64,000 nt of DNA from AP-15 sp963703855 (GCA_963703855.1 CAVPFW010000019.1:102344-166343), one strand, 5' to 3'. Counted from the first letter of the stretch, positions 46,533-57,528 are shown. Made by a program: numbers and translations. The notes: generated by a model from the sequence alone, not told the origin.

Positions 46533-47369
46533 TTAACTTCGCCCAAAGGGTTCAGCACCCTCAATTTCCTCACCTTTATAAGTATGGTATTCGAGAAACA
46601 TGGGTCTGGTAGCTCTATGCTCTGCAAGTGAAATTTCTTCGTCGGTAAGGAAACGCTTGTCAGGGTCCAAATGAATAATTGTTGAGTCCAGTCCATGAAG
46701 GATTGTATTAAATACATAATCTATAGCATCTGCCTCTTCTATGCTAAGACTATCTTGTTTACCCATCATTAAGAGATTGAGATGGTATGATGGATCTTCA
46801 TGCTCAGGAACATTCACGCGCATTTCGTATACAGCCTGACTAAAAGCTATACCAATCGACGGATAATCGTCGTCAATTTGCTTAAGTATATTTTCGATTG
46901 GTACCTGAAAAGTTTCTACCATTACGTCTGGCAGAGCAGGACGGTCAAAACGTCTGGCTAGCCAACGCACAAATCTTCCGAAACGTTCAGTCGTGCCAGG
47001 CCAGGCTTCAGGCGTAAGTACACTTAATACGTCTTTCTCCAACAGCACACGATATTTTGCTTCAGCGACTAAGTTCACATCAGAACCGACTACAAATTTC
47101 CGCGCACTATTACGATCAATTCTAGCTAAATAACCTCTATTTTTTTCTTTCGTGCACAACAAAGCTTCTATATAAGGCTCGTCTTCTTTTTTTGCCTTAA
47201 TATCACATGTCTGGGATATTATTACGAATTTTTCACCAGAGCGCGGTTTTCTAGATTTTGTGGTTATATCTGGTGGGCTCTCGTCGGAGAGCGCATTCCA
47301 TACAATACTTACTTGTGGAGCACTAAACAACACCCCTTGCCGCCACTTACCAATATCAACAACACTCAT
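46533..47369 (-). CDS. Unknown protein with SQTCDI motif, last gene of a coupled operon
   Basis: 278 residues, opening MSVVDIGKWRQGVLFSAPQV. I do not recognise a named domain. The most conserved-looking stretch is GEKFVIISQTCDIKAKKEDE with the motif SQTCDI, in which the Cys-Asp pair could be catalytic or metal-binding. A middle part (FGRFVRWLARRFDRPALPDV) is basic, and the C-terminal third is acidic (EEADAIDYVFNTI). Its start overlaps by four bases (ATGA) the stop of the HTH gene. Together with the two upstream genes it forms a tight operon, so the three products probably act together. Confidence 0.65.
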   Translation of the reverse strand: MSVVDIGKWRQGVLFSAPQVSIVWNALSDESPPDITTKSRKPRSGEKFVIISQTCDIKAKKEDEPYIEALLCTKEKNRGYLARIDRNSARKFVVGSDVNLVAEAKYRVLLEKDVLSVLTPEAWPGTTERFGRFVRWLARRFDRPALPDVMVETFQVPIENILKQIDDDYPSIGIAFSQAVYEMRVNVPEHEDPSYHLNLLMMGKQDSLSIEEADAIDYVFNTILHGLDSTIIHLDPDKRFLTDEEISLAEHRATRPMFLEYHTYKGEEIEGAEPFGRS

Positions 47370-48238
47370 GAAATAATGCTGTTACCTCCATCGTTTTCTA
47401 AGCTCGTAAGATCTTCTATAAATTCATCATCTTCTAACGGAGGTAAAGCTTCATCGTAATGCTCTTCTCCAGGTTTAAATGCTTCTGGAACAGAGCGTCG
47501 TACCCAGGATTGAGCACGCTTAAGACGTGGAGAAGGACTAGAGATAGCGAATAGCCGCGCTTTGTCAATCTCATTTCTCTCAAGAAGCTGTGCAGGAGTA
47601 TATCCCTCTGCGCCTCTGGGAGTATCAAGCCATGTGACAAGAGAAACTGGTGTTGGATGTTGAGAAGCCGCTCGCTCAAGTACATCTTTGACCTGTAGCA
47701 ATCGCTGTCGATTATGATCTACAATGGGTTCGCCTTTTTCCCAAATTATACAGGGTTTGACGTGTAACACCTGCCAACCTGGCGATTCTATCTTGCGACA
47801 AACCTGTTTTTGTGCGTATCCATCGAATTATCTCAAATTGAGGCAATTGAGGTGATTTACTATCTTGCCTTTCTAATAATGTACTAACATCAACACCAAC
47901 ACGATGATACGGAATTCCCTCCTGACGCTAGAACTTTGGCTTTGCCAGGATTGGAATAAGATGTTATTGGAATAACTAGCAGTAATTTCTAAATAGAGGC
48001 GATACAAAAGACTATCTGAGAGTATTCCTTGATTACTAATATAATCCATAGACTGGAAAGGTAGCTGAGTAAAACTCTGCTCCGAAAATTTTTCAGGAGG
48101 AGAAAAAAATGTTGAAAATTTCCTGGTATCAGGTTGGAACTGAGCTATAAAACCCTCTCTACCACCGCCAGACGTCATCTCATCATGCATCGAGCCAACT
48201 AAATCATAGCGTAAAGTAGGAGAACTAGTTTGAGACAT
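47366..48238 (-). pseudogene. HTH (XRE-like) protein with C-terminal WLDTPRGAEG-type domain, two frameshifts
   Basis: Three overlapping frames join into one protein. The first frame (MSQTSSPTLRYDLVGSMHDE, ...) runs to about 47,924; a missing base there brings in RQEGIPYHRVGVDVSTLLER, then PQFEIIRWIRTKTGLSQDRI and ARLAGVTRQTLYN, a clear helix-turn-helix. An extra T near 47,745 then leads to WEKGEPIVDHNRQRLLQVKD and VSLVTWLDTPRGAEGYTPAQ, resembling the toxin-binding part of MbcA/Xre antitoxins (DUF2384-like). With one base added and one removed the length is 873, giving 290 residues. It starts one base after the TIGR04255 stop and overlaps the next gene by four. Sequence error is the likely cause of the shifts. 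Confidence 0.65.
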
Positions 48239-48239
48239 G

Positions 48240-49070
48240 CTACCTCACCTCTAATGTTGATAAATATTTCTCAGTCACAGCCCAATAAAATAACTGAGAA
48301 ATAGCTCGATGATATTTACTTACCTGACGGCATACTAAATCAGGATCCATGAACAATGCTTTTGATGGAGGAAACTCTCTATAAACATCAAAATCCAGTA
48401 AGTAGAATGGTGGTTGCTCTAACAACAATGTCCCATTCCGTGGTCTAACCGCCGAACCTGCTGGGAACAGACCATGATTAATATTGATGCCCTGGTTATC
48501 CGGATAATGTAGTTGCATCTGCTGAAAAGCCGAGGCTTGAGTTGCATTGCGAATGAGTTCAGGAGTTACTAGTGGCCCCAGTAAGTCTTGCCGAATAATA
48601 TCAGGCCAACTCATCTCAACCGAACGAATTTCATTTATATATCGCAGTCCAATTCTAAGCACAGCAGTCGGCTTGATATATTCAACGAGAGCATCTACTG
48701 CTCCTTTAAGGCGGTCAATAAAAGCATCAAAATGCTCATACATTCGCGTTTCAATGCTAAGGGAATCAGATGCGAGCACAATTTTCCAATTATCATCTGT
48801 ATCAGAAAACTGCCATTGAATAGAAGGACTGCCCTGAAGAACACTGGATTCATTTGATGCAATACCAAATCGTATCTCTTGGGAATGAATAGGGGTTACT
48901 TGAGGATACCAGCTTTGTATTGCATTCTGAAACGGAGCTACAAAACCAGTATTTGCTACATTGAGAATACTATTATAGCGTACCTGACAAATTACCAACG
49001 CAAGAGGTGGATTTTTATAGACCGCTTGCTGCATATCTGGCAATTGAAGCATCTCTAGCTCAGTTTCCAA
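48240..49070 (-). CDS. TIGR04255-family protein
   Basis: 276 residues. The family hallmarks are a start with NPPLALVICQVRYNSILNVA, the mid-section SDTDDNWKIVLASDSLSIET, and ILRIGLRYINEI-like segments (here AVLRIGLRYINEI). The C-terminal part (LVCRQVSKYHRAISQLFYWA, ending VTEKYLSTLEV) is typical too. TIGR04255 proteins are sporadically distributed and their function is unknown. The gene is first in a three-gene operon; the next gene starts one base after its stop. No membrane segment or signal peptide is visible. Confidence 0.8.
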   Translation of the reverse strand: METELEMLQLPDMQQAVYKNPPLALVICQVRYNSILNVANTGFVAPFQNAIQSWYPQVTPIHSQEIRFGIASNESSVLQGSPSIQWQFSDTDDNWKIVLASDSLSIETRMYEHFDAFIDRLKGAVDALVEYIKPTAVLRIGLRYINEIRSVEMSWPDIIRQDLLGPLVTPELIRNATQASAFQQMQLHYPDNQGININHGLFPAGSAVRPRNGTLLLEQPPFYLLDFDVYREFPPSKALFMDPDLVCRQVSKYHRAISQLFYWAVTEKYLSTLEVR

Positions 49071-49396
49071 TGCTGTTCCTCTCCTACTAAATACTCATCA
49101 CTTTACACTGTATTTTACATCAGAAAATCAGCCATGTAAAGCCTCTGGCTATAACCCCATCAAAAAATGGAACTTTCTCCTCCATACGCACGTCAAAAGA
49201 AGAATAACCTACACATGAGTATAGTAAATACATCGCTCTAAATATGCCAATCGCATAGACGATTAGCACAGCATTTACCCGTCTGCTTGCTTTTGTCAGG
49301 GAATTGAGACAAACGATCCTAGAAAAAGAGAAAAGTAACCCTGTTCGACTTTGTGCCACTCCCTCTTTCCAGCCAGTACTGATGAACGGGGGAGCG
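49071..49396. other. Intergenic region upstream of the TIGR04255 operon
   Basis: About 326 bases. It should contain the promoter for the TIGR04255 operon. A 79-codon minus-strand frame (49,120-49,359) is rich in hydrophobic residues but has no recognisable family or ribosome site, so it is not called. Confidence 0.35.
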
Positions 49397-50053
49397 CTAA
49401 ATCACGCTGACCAAATCGTTCACCCCGTGGATAATGATACACCCCCACAAAGATCCTGACCGTTTGAGGACAACGCACATGAGCCAGGCGAACACAAAAA
49501 CGTAGAGACTATTGAATGGGAAAAAAGAGAGGGGCTTGTCGAGGCTGATCCAGTAAGGGATATGGAGACAGACAAACAAGAACGATCCGAGCAAGCTGGC
49601 GGGCCAGAAACCCAGATATTCGTGCAACTTCTGGAACACTAATCCCCTGAAGGGAATTTCTTCAAAAAAGCCCACGAGGCCTAGATTGAACCAGTTGAAC
49701 CCCAAATTGAGATTGAGTGAGGTGCCCTGAAGAACATGACGGCAGCACAATCCTACAATGAGGATAGAGCTTCCTGCTATCCCCCAGAGCAAGCCTTTGC
49801 GTCTATTGGTGATGAGTTTCAGATAGGTGAACGGGTTACATCGGTTCACAGAGATGATGTAGAGAAAGGTTGCTCCGATCCGAACGACGAGCGCCGATGT
49901 GAATCCAACAAGAGCTTGTACAGAGGGGTTACTGACGTAGCGTGTTACATTTGGGTCAACGACAAAAACGTTGAGGGCGCTAACAATGTGTAAGAAGAGA
50001 ATATAGGCAATGAACAAAGGAATTTCCCAATTTTTGGTTTTTGCAAAAAACAT
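49397..50053 (-). CDS. CPBP-family intramembrane glutamic endopeptidase
   Basis: 218 residues with six or seven hydrophobic segments. The abortive-infection/CAAX protease signature is intact: Glu131-Glu132-x3-Arg136 (EEIPFRG), Phe160-x3-His164 (FVCLH) and His209-x2-Asn212 (HGVN). These are the catalytic and metal-like residues of CPBP proteases (Rce1-like). In bacteria such genes are linked to bacteriocin immunity, signal-peptide processing or phage defence; which applies here is unknown. It lies next to the type IIG-like methylase on the same strand, with a gap of about 75 bases. Confidence 0.85.
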   Translation of the reverse strand: MFFAKTKNWEIPLFIAYILFLHIVSALNVFVVDPNVTRYVSNPSVQALVGFTSALVVRIGATFLYIISVNRCNPFTYLKLITNRRKGLLWGIAGSSILIVGLCCRHVLQGTSLNLNLGFNWFNLGLVGFFEEIPFRGLVFQKLHEYLGFWPASLLGSFLFVCLHIPYWISLDKPLSFFPFNSLYVFVFAWLMCVVLKRSGSLWGCIIIHGVNDLVSVI

Positions 50054-50128
50054 CTGTCAACTCTTTCTCTGGATACGCTTTTGAGATCAGGTGAATTTGA
50101 TTGCCGCAGCAGAATTGTTGAGTTATTA

Positions 50129-53100
50129 CTATCCTTTCCCCTCCACAATCCCCACTTCCTCCTCCGTCAACCCATACAATCGATACACCACCTGGTCAAT
50201 CAACACATCCGTACGCCTCAACTGCTCCTTCAACGGCAATACCTGATCCAGGCTTTCCTGATAGTGCGCCAGCACACGTTCCTTCAAGCTACCTTGGTAC
50301 CCCCCCCGTTGTGTAACGAACTGGGAGATCAGCCGACGCGCCCAGGTTCAGGCGTGAGCGGTTCTTTTGCACTATCTCCCACAATCCATCAGGCGCAAGC
50401 GACTCCTCACCCTTCTGGTAATCTCCGGCAAAATCTAGCAGCTTGCTTTTGCCGGTTAAGACTTCGATGCCTGCCTTGCCATTCTCTGACTTCACCTGCA
50501 TGGTTGCGACAAAGTAATCGAGGAATGTCTTTTGCACGGCGCGTTTCTCTTTGTTCAGCCGCAGCATCTCTTCAGCCAGGTACGCCAGCAGATCATGCAC
50601 GACATCCGACTCCTCCGGCTCCTTCGAGAGGTGATGATTGACGAAACCCAGCACACACTCCTGGTCATCCTTGCTCATGCATTGTTGATATAAGAGTTTG
50701 GTTTTTTCGAGATAGCGCGCGCGTTCGGCGGGGGATGTGGTGAAGTTGATGCGACGGATGGGCATATCTTTCATAAATACATGTCCAGGCTCAAAGAAGT
50801 TACCACGAAGTTTAGGAAGAACAATTTCAAACGCAAAATTCATTATTTTACTGTTCAGCATAGCTAAAAGATAAATATCTGCAACAGGAATAATGAAAGT
50901 TTTTTGATTGCTATATAAACCTTCTTCATCATAGGTAAATTCTGGCTGCTTACAAATGTTGGGATAAATAATCTTAGGCTTTTCAAAATCAGCATAGTAA
51001 GCCACATTATCTTGAATTTCGTACCATTTGTAATATCCAGGCTTTCTTCCAGGCCATTCTCCACTGTTTGTATCGTTCCAGTCTAATGGTTTTGGTTCTA
51101 GTTGGGTTCTGTACTTTTGTAAATATTGCTCTATTTTCGGATATTTGGTTATGTCTACACCGCGTCTAGTAAATATTAAATATTGCTCTTTGGGCCAGAT
51201 ATTATAACGCTTTACATCTTCACCAACAAGAAATGGTTTGATGACTTCAGAACTCTTGGGATCTTCATTTATTAAATAATCTCGTGTAACTTTATCGATG
51301 ACAAAAGCCTCATTAAAACCAGTTTTTATCCCATACTGAATTTTGCCATTAACATATTCACCTAACGTTACACTAATATGGTTATCTTTCAGTTTGTCAA
51401 AGACAATCTGCGTGGTGTTACTAGCAAGAGACCAGCTAGTCCCACTGAAAGCATTCTCAGACATCTTGTTAGCAAGCGAGACAACAGCTTTGTCTAGATT
51501 ATCAATGGCTAAGTTCTTGAGCAATGCATACTCTATAGGAGAACCGTTCCGTCGTGCATTCGCTGAAACAATAATAATAGGATACGTCGTAGCATCACCA
51601 AAGACAGGCAGATCTCCAAAATCTATCAACGTCTCAAGCTTAACCTTCGTTGTCAAAAACGTGCGCAGAGCAGTCCCATAGTTTGCACGCATGAACTTAT
51701 TTGCAGTAATCATACTAAAACGCCCATTGGGACGGAGAAGCACATGGCTACGCTCTATAAAGTACGTATAGAGATCAGCAATACTGTTAAAGACTTCATA
51801 CAGAGCCTTGAATGCAACTTTATCATCGCCCAGACCCTCCTGGCGCACATAGGGAGGATTACCCACCACCGCATCAAATCCACCATCATCCTTGCGTTTC
51901 GCCTCATCAAAAAACACTTCAGGATATTCCAATTCCCAGTGAAAAAAGCGTTTGCTGGCCGCAAGAGATGGAGCGGCATTGATCACGCTCACATCGCTTG
52001 CATTAAGACCTGCATAGTTATTGTCGACAATCGCCTGTGCATGCTCGTTCGCAATATCTTGCGCCTTCTTGTTGCCGAAATACTGGCTGAGCCAGACATC
52101 GAACAGGCGCTTATAAGGTGCCAGCGCCTCGTATGCCTGCTGATAGGTTTCATGCGACTCCGCAACCTCTTTGGCGGTGACATCGGACAACTTGCTCACG
52201 CCACGCATCAACTGAGCGGCCTCCAACAGACTCGAAAACTGGTAGCCAAAGAGGTTTTCGCTGATCCCCTTATGAATCTCTTTGACATCGGCCCCGATGA
52301 GCGAGTTGCCGCACTTCATATGGTGGTCGAGGAAGGAGAGCGGCGCACCCAGCGTGAAGCAGTCCAGCCACAGGCTCACCTTTGCCAGTTCCACCGCCAT
52401 CGGGGTCACGTCCACGCCGTAGACGCAGCTTTTGAGCACGCGCCGCTTGAGCAGGTTGAGGTCGGTCAGTTTGTCGCCATCGACCGTCACGCCCTGCTCG
52501 CGCATGCCATCCTCAATCTTCTTACGCGTCAGTGCCAGCTCATACACGACCGGATTCCAGCGAAAGCCATTCAAGAACTTCGCCAACTGGTCGGTAATGT
52601 AGTCCACAACCTCGACCAGGAAGTGCCCGCTGCCCATCGCCGGATCAAGCACCTTGAGATCGAAAAAGGCTTCGTTGAGCGAGACACGGTACGCATTATA
52701 GGTATTGTGCTCCGGTTTGATATCCGTGCGCCGCAACGCCTTCAACTTCCTCTTTTCGCTTTCCAGGTACTCCTGAGCGGCGCGGAAGACCACACGCAGA
52801 TTCTCAAGCTTTTCCTTGAGGATCGGGCCAACCGTCTGCTCAACGATATACTGCACAATATAGTCGGGCGTATAGTAGCTGCCGGTCGCTTTGCGTTCGC
52901 GCCGATCATTCTCCAGGTAGACAGCCCCCTTCTGATAGAGGCGCTCTTTACGTTCTTTCTGATCTTTCTGTCCCTTGCCCTGGCGCGTCGTCAAAATGCG
53001 CCGGTTCTGCTGCTGCGCCTCACTATAAGGAACGATCTCCTCTGTACGTTTGCCCTCAACCACGGCCATCGTTTCGGCTGCGATGCGCAGTTTGAATTCG

Positions 53101-55091
53101 AGCAGTCCCTCGTAGATGCTACCCAGGTGACGCACACCGAGGCTTTTATAGTCAATGAAGATCAGCGCGTGACTGTGGTCGTTGGCTTCACCAGAGGCCT
53201 GACGCACCTGCGAGAGCTTCTCATCCACATCGCGTGCCATGAGATCCAGTCCCAGAGCCAACTGGCGATCAGTAATTTTATGTTCTGTGAGGAAACGTGC
53301 CACGGTAATCTCCTGCGACTCATGCGGTGTTGGCGGTGGAGGATTTGTCATAAAGAGGCCACCATTGTAGATTGGCACGTTGAGCGCTGGATTGCCCTTA
53401 TCCACGGCGGCAAAGAGCACAACCAGGCGCTCATAAAGAGCTGTACTATTCTCTGCATAGGCGTTGAGATTATTGGCAACGCGATCTTGCAGGGTGCCTG
53501 CTTTGTCAGCAATCTCGCGCTTGAGGCGTTCAAGGCTGTGTTCGTAGTAGCTGTGCTCCTGGCGGACGGGCAGCAGGTCGCGACTCTCGGCATACAGGAG
53601 GAAGAGCAGGCGATAGAGGAATGTCAGCGTGGCCGTAAAATATGGTTCGAGAAGGCGATTGCGCTCATCATGCGCCAGAGTATCCAGGTGCGCGGGCAAC
53701 AGATCGTGCAGGCGAGCATGGTTCACAAAACCACGCGCAAAATGCGGGAAGATCTCCTCAAAGACGCGATTTTTGAGGCGTTCGCCCAATTCGCGTGCAT
53801 GCCGATCGCTCTGGAGCAGCAGTTCGTCGAGCAGGTTCAGGGTACGCGTCTCGCCCTCCACGATGCGCTCTTTGGGAGTAAAGGCGACGGAACGGAAGAA
53901 GAGCCAGAAGTAGCGAAAAGCTTTTTCCGGCTCTGATTGACTGGGGGCCAGCGTCTCTTGCAGGTTGATCTCATAATAGTTGGTGGCGCGGCTATGCGCT
54001 TTTGCAGAGTAGAGACGCCAGATGACGCCGTTGGTCACAATAGCCCAATCCGCCTCGCCAGTATCCAGTAGCGTCACCACCACTGCGCCAGGATTTTCAT
54101 CGGGCGTCTGAGTATCGCGCTGATCGTCCTTGCCATCCAGGTTGCGCTCCCAGGGATAGGTCAGACAGACGGCCAGGGGCTTTTCCTGTGCGGATGGAGA
54201 GGATGAGGGAGCGGCAAAGAGGCGATAGTAGGAATTGTGCGTACTTTCTTGAGGGTTTATGTTCGTGCGTTGTGCCGCGAAGCCAAGCTCCTGAAAGACA
54301 GGCTTAAACAGGTATGTCCAGATGATATGCTCTGGCTTGCCGTTGCACTCATCACGTGCATCGTCGTACAAAGCTCGCAACGCCCGGAAGGCTTTACGCA
54401 AGGTAGTATACTCGCGTTCGTCCTTCCATTCATTCTGTTCTGGGAAGCGTTGTGTCAGATAGTAGTCGGAGAAGAGGGCGCGGTTATTAAAAAACGGTTC
54501 GCTCCAGGCGGCCACGATATAGGCATTGAGCAATTTCTCATATTGCGCAATTGTATCGCTTTCCGTAAAGGCAAAGCGGCGGAGCACGCGCATCGCCACA
54601 TCGCCGGGATCGCGCCGCATCACCTGCAATACACGTGGGCGAACGAGGGCAGAAGATTTGCCAGGAAAGAGCGTAGGCACCTCAAATGTTTCATCTTGCG
54701 TCGTGATGGTCTGAGTGTAGCGTTCGACCAGCACAAAATCGAGCCGTTCATAGTCATCGGTCAGGACCAGCAAATAGCTGCCGGGGCGATTGCGGAAGCC
54801 GCGCACGATATCATTGCGCAGAGCGACGGTAAGACGAGAGAGTTCAAAGAGGTAGATGCTAAAAGAATCGAAGTCCGTGTTGTATGCCAGGCGTTCGATA
54901 TGTTTGATAGCGCTGCGGAGCTGTTCGGAGGTAAAGCCCATGGCGTCGGTCGTTTGCGTCACCCGTTCATCGGTATTGTAGTGGAGGGAGCTAAAGAAAG
55001 CGGCGAGGGTATCGCGTGACGAGAGGAGTTGAACATCATTATAGTTGGGGGAAAAGTTTTCGTCGCGATCTGTTTCTTTTTCGTAGGGCAT
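50129..55091 (-). CDS. Type IIG-like restriction-modification protein with C-terminal G8-tract frameshift
   Basis: The start is ATG 55091 (MPYEKETDRDENFSPN), with an AGGA ribosome site. An N-terminal nuclease/helper region (about 1-750, with GEADWAIVTNGVIWRLYSAK) precedes the adenine-specific methyltransferase: SAM motif DPAMGSGHFL at about residue 814 and the catalytic NPPYV at about 1076. A TaqI-like target-recognition domain follows (FTRRGVDITKYPKIEQYLQK). In the stored sequence a run of eight G (at about 50,300) shifts the frame and ends the protein after TTGGVPR at 50,289. One G fewer restores 56 more codons (YQGSLKERVLAHYQESLDQV, ending GLTEEEVGIVEGKG) to the stop at 50,129, giving 1,653 residues. 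Confidence 0.85.
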
Positions 55092-55322
55092 AGGGCACAA
55101 TCCTTCATCTACGTTTTCAAATATACATGGTAAGGGAATTCGGGGATATGGAGTAAGGGTAGCATTGAGGATGGATGTTGTCAAGCGTATTGTTCTGTCA
55201 ATCTTCAATAATTCTGACCATACGGCCTGGTTAGAAAGCATACTCATAGCAATTCAAGTAAAGGAGGATATCAACCGATTATTAATAGAGAGAAAAAGTT
55301 TCTCATTTTTCAATAGGTAAAG

Positions 55323-56354
55323 ATGAAAGTAGCTATTATGTATCAACCACCGCAAGGACCATTACAACCAGGACAATTTTATCCTAATGGACCAGAGCCG
55401 CTGCAGCCACCAAAGTCAACGCGGCCATATAATCATTGGATACTTGTACTCTTCATAAGCCTCTATATCGTCTTCTGGCTAAGTGCCCTGGTGGGTAACG
55501 GTAGTGGCTTCATTTTTAACCTTGCAATAGCTCTTTGCATTGGTATGATAGTATCACTACTCATGCTTGATGCACCAGGTTTTGTGTCGTTACAAGGATT
55601 TGTTAAGTGGAACAAGGTAACGAATGGCAAAAAGATACTTCTGGGCTTGCTGTGTTTTTGCACGCTTCCATTATGGACTGGCATCTATCTCGTACAGGTC
55701 TTAATGACTGATTGGCGTATGATAGCGGTGCCTGTACGTAGTAGGACAAATTGGGCGCTCATCGTGGGTGGCGTTGTAACCTTGATTATGGTATTGGTCT
55801 CCGCTACTAACACAACTGGACCCGTAGCCTCCCCAGCGCCTAGGGGAAACGTAGCTGTCATTGGTAAAGCTATACCAACGCAAAGAAGTATACCCACAGC
55901 GATCCCTACCAAAGCTCCAGTACCAACGCCGATACCAACACCGTCACCCACGCCAATTTCAACGCCAACTGAAACACCTGCTCAGACAGAGGCAGACTAT
56001 AAGGCCAGTACGACATCAATAACTGTTAGCAACATAGATAAAGATGGGAATGCAGATCAGGGAGCGGACCAGCATTTTACAGGTGAAATACTGGGTTTTG
56101 TGAAAGATGCAACAGGTAATACTGCTGGGGCGAATGTTACTGATCCCGAGGCTTCTTCTCCTTCGGTCATCCAGGTAGCATTTCCTGATGGCACAGATGT
56201 AACGCAATTAAATGCAGGGGATACTTTAGAAGTATGGGGAAATAATCAAGGCGTGTCTAGTGGGTCCAACGCTTTTGGTGCGACGATTCAAGAAGCAGGT
56301 ATAGATGCGCAATATATGAACGATACAACAACAAACTATCAAGCAGGTTCTTAG
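55323..56354 (+). CDS. Membrane protein with Pro-rich N-terminus and Pro/Thr-rich linker
   Basis: 343 residues from ATG 55323 (or 55338). The N-terminal cytoplasmic part is QPPQGPLQPGQFYPNGPEPL, of the kind found in actinobacterial and Chloroflexi membrane proteins. Four hydrophobic segments follow (for example WILVLFISLYIVFWLSALVG and WALIVGGVVTLIMVLVS). After them comes an extracellular Pro/Thr repeat linker (PTPIPTPSPTPISTPTETP) and a beta-rich domain (TGEILGFVKDATGNTAGANV). No catalytic motif is visible. It is divergent from the methylase gene, so the intergenic 55,092-55,322 probably contains both promoters. Confidence 0.7.
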   Translation: MKVAIMYQPPQGPLQPGQFYPNGPEPLQPPKSTRPYNHWILVLFISLYIVFWLSALVGNGSGFIFNLAIALCIGMIVSLLMLDAPGFVSLQGFVKWNKVTNGKKILLGLLCFCTLPLWTGIYLVQVLMTDWRMIAVPVRSRTNWALIVGGVVTLIMVLVSATNTTGPVASPAPRGNVAVIGKAIPTQRSIPTAIPTKAPVPTPIPTPSPTPISTPTETPAQTEADYKASTTSITVSNIDKDGNADQGADQHFTGEILGFVKDATGNTAGANVTDPEASSPSVIQVAFPDGTDVTQLNAGDTLEVWGNNQGVSSGSNAFGATIQEAGIDAQYMNDTTTNYQAGS

Positions 56355-56362
56355 TGTTGGGC

Positions 56363-56413
56363 TTATAAATCCATTGGTTGACATGAAATGAGGTATCAAC
56401 TAATGGATTATAA
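56363..56413. terminator. Inverted repeat after the Pro-rich membrane-protein gene
   Basis: Imperfect arms TTATAAATCCATTGGTTGA and TCAACTAATGGATTATAAA are separated by about 13 bases, beginning nine bases after the stop codon. No clear T run follows, so it may be a terminator or an unrelated repeat. Confidence 0.35.
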
Positions 56414-56679
56414 ATTGCCATCTCCTACACGATATTTTGCCGGTAATGTATGAGTATAAAAATTTGCCAAAATAAATAAAACGGTTGCTAAGGGTGTAGA
56501 GGTAGGCAAAGAATCTCTATTTGTGTTAAAATAAATGATGAAAGATCTGCCAATAATTTCTACTTTTGGCAATTGTTCTATCACGAGGTTTCTCTATAAC
56601 AATGAGGCCGCTTGATTTCGTTGTGTACAACGATGTTTTCAAGTAATATCGGCAATTTTTGATCCAATTTGGAGTTTGC

Positions 56680-57528
56680 ATGATGCACGTGAATGATCCG
56701 ATGAGACGCTATTACCGTTTTTTCTTCATTTGTGAAGGTATAGTTTTTGGCTTTATCCTCCTTCAAGCCATTGTATCAACGCTCGCTGGGCGACCCAACT
56801 ACTTTTTTTATGGGGAGGCCATCTTTTTTCTTTTGCTCTTGACTTTTGCCTTTTTTAGCTTCAAGCGGCGGCATCAGCGGACCGAAGAACGGCGGCAACA
56901 CGCACTTCTAGGAGATCCTGCGTTTCTCGTTCAACCGCAACCCACACCGGATGCTAACGCGTTAGAAATGCCTACGAAAATCCATTTGCGTTTGAGCAAA
57001 AAATACTTACTCGAATTCATGGGCATTTTCTATATCTTCACAGATCTGATCCTGGTTGGTGTTTTTGTGGTCGCTCTTCCAGTGTCAAAAAACGTGGGAT
57101 TCACACTCATCTTTATTGGCATTTTACTGATCGCGATGTTCATTTTCTTCCTCTTCACGTTCCTTCTCTCACTGGTTATTACCGGGCCATTGGTCGAGCA
57201 GGAGATTACCATTGACGAACAGGGCATCACCACAAAATTTTTCCGCCATGATACGTACATACCGTGGAATGAGGTGCAAAGTTTTGCCATGTGGGGTAAC
57301 GCGAAGCGTTTCTCACTCATTCAATTTGAACTCACCAGTGAGCGGGGCGTAGCACGCTGGTATCAGTTAGGATCTCGGCGAAAATTTCTGACGTGGCTTA
57401 CCATGCTCAAGCCTGATATGCCTTTTGATGAGTATCGCGAGAAAATGATCCGGTTGCAACAAGTGATCGTAGCATGCACGGGAAAGCCGCTTTACGATCT
57501 GCGTGACGAGAAAATAGTCTGGTGGTAG
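56680..57528 (+). CDS. Predicted membrane protein with PH-like (YcxB-type) C-terminal domain
   Basis: 282 residues from ATG 56680, with GGAG upstream. The first 75 residues contain two hydrophobic segments (FFICEGIVFGFILLQAIVST, AIFFLLLLTFAFFSF); two more lie at about 125-190. The C-terminal part (VEQEITIDEQGITTKFFRHD, YIPWNEVQSFAMWG) fits YcxB-like/PH-type membrane-associated domains, with an I-x-x-x-G-x-x-T-K-F pattern. Function is unknown. It is convergent with the caspase gene; a hairpin at 57,551 lies between them. Confidence 0.65.
   Translation: MMHVNDPMRRYYRFFFICEGIVFGFILLQAIVSTLAGRPNYFFYGEAIFFLLLLTFAFFSFKRRHQRTEERRQHALLGDPAFLVQPQPTPDANALEMPTKIHLRLSKKYLLEFMGIFYIFTDLILVGVFVVALPVSKNVGFTLIFIGILLIAMFIFFLFTFLLSLVITGPLVEQEITIDEQGITTKFFRHDTYIPWNEVQSFAMWGNAKRFSLIQFELTSERGVARWYQLGSRRKFLTWLTMLKPDMPFDEYREKMIRLQQVIVACTGKPLYDLRDEKIVWW

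Noticed and set aside
49120..49359. A 79-codon hydrophobic frame upstream of the TIGR04255 gene
   Set aside because: No ribosome site, no family and no conserved pattern.
51744..53936. A 730-codon open frame on the plus strand opposite the type IIG gene
   Set aside because: It mirrors the methyltransferase gene, which has clear SAM and NPPY motifs; the antisense frame has no recognisable domain.
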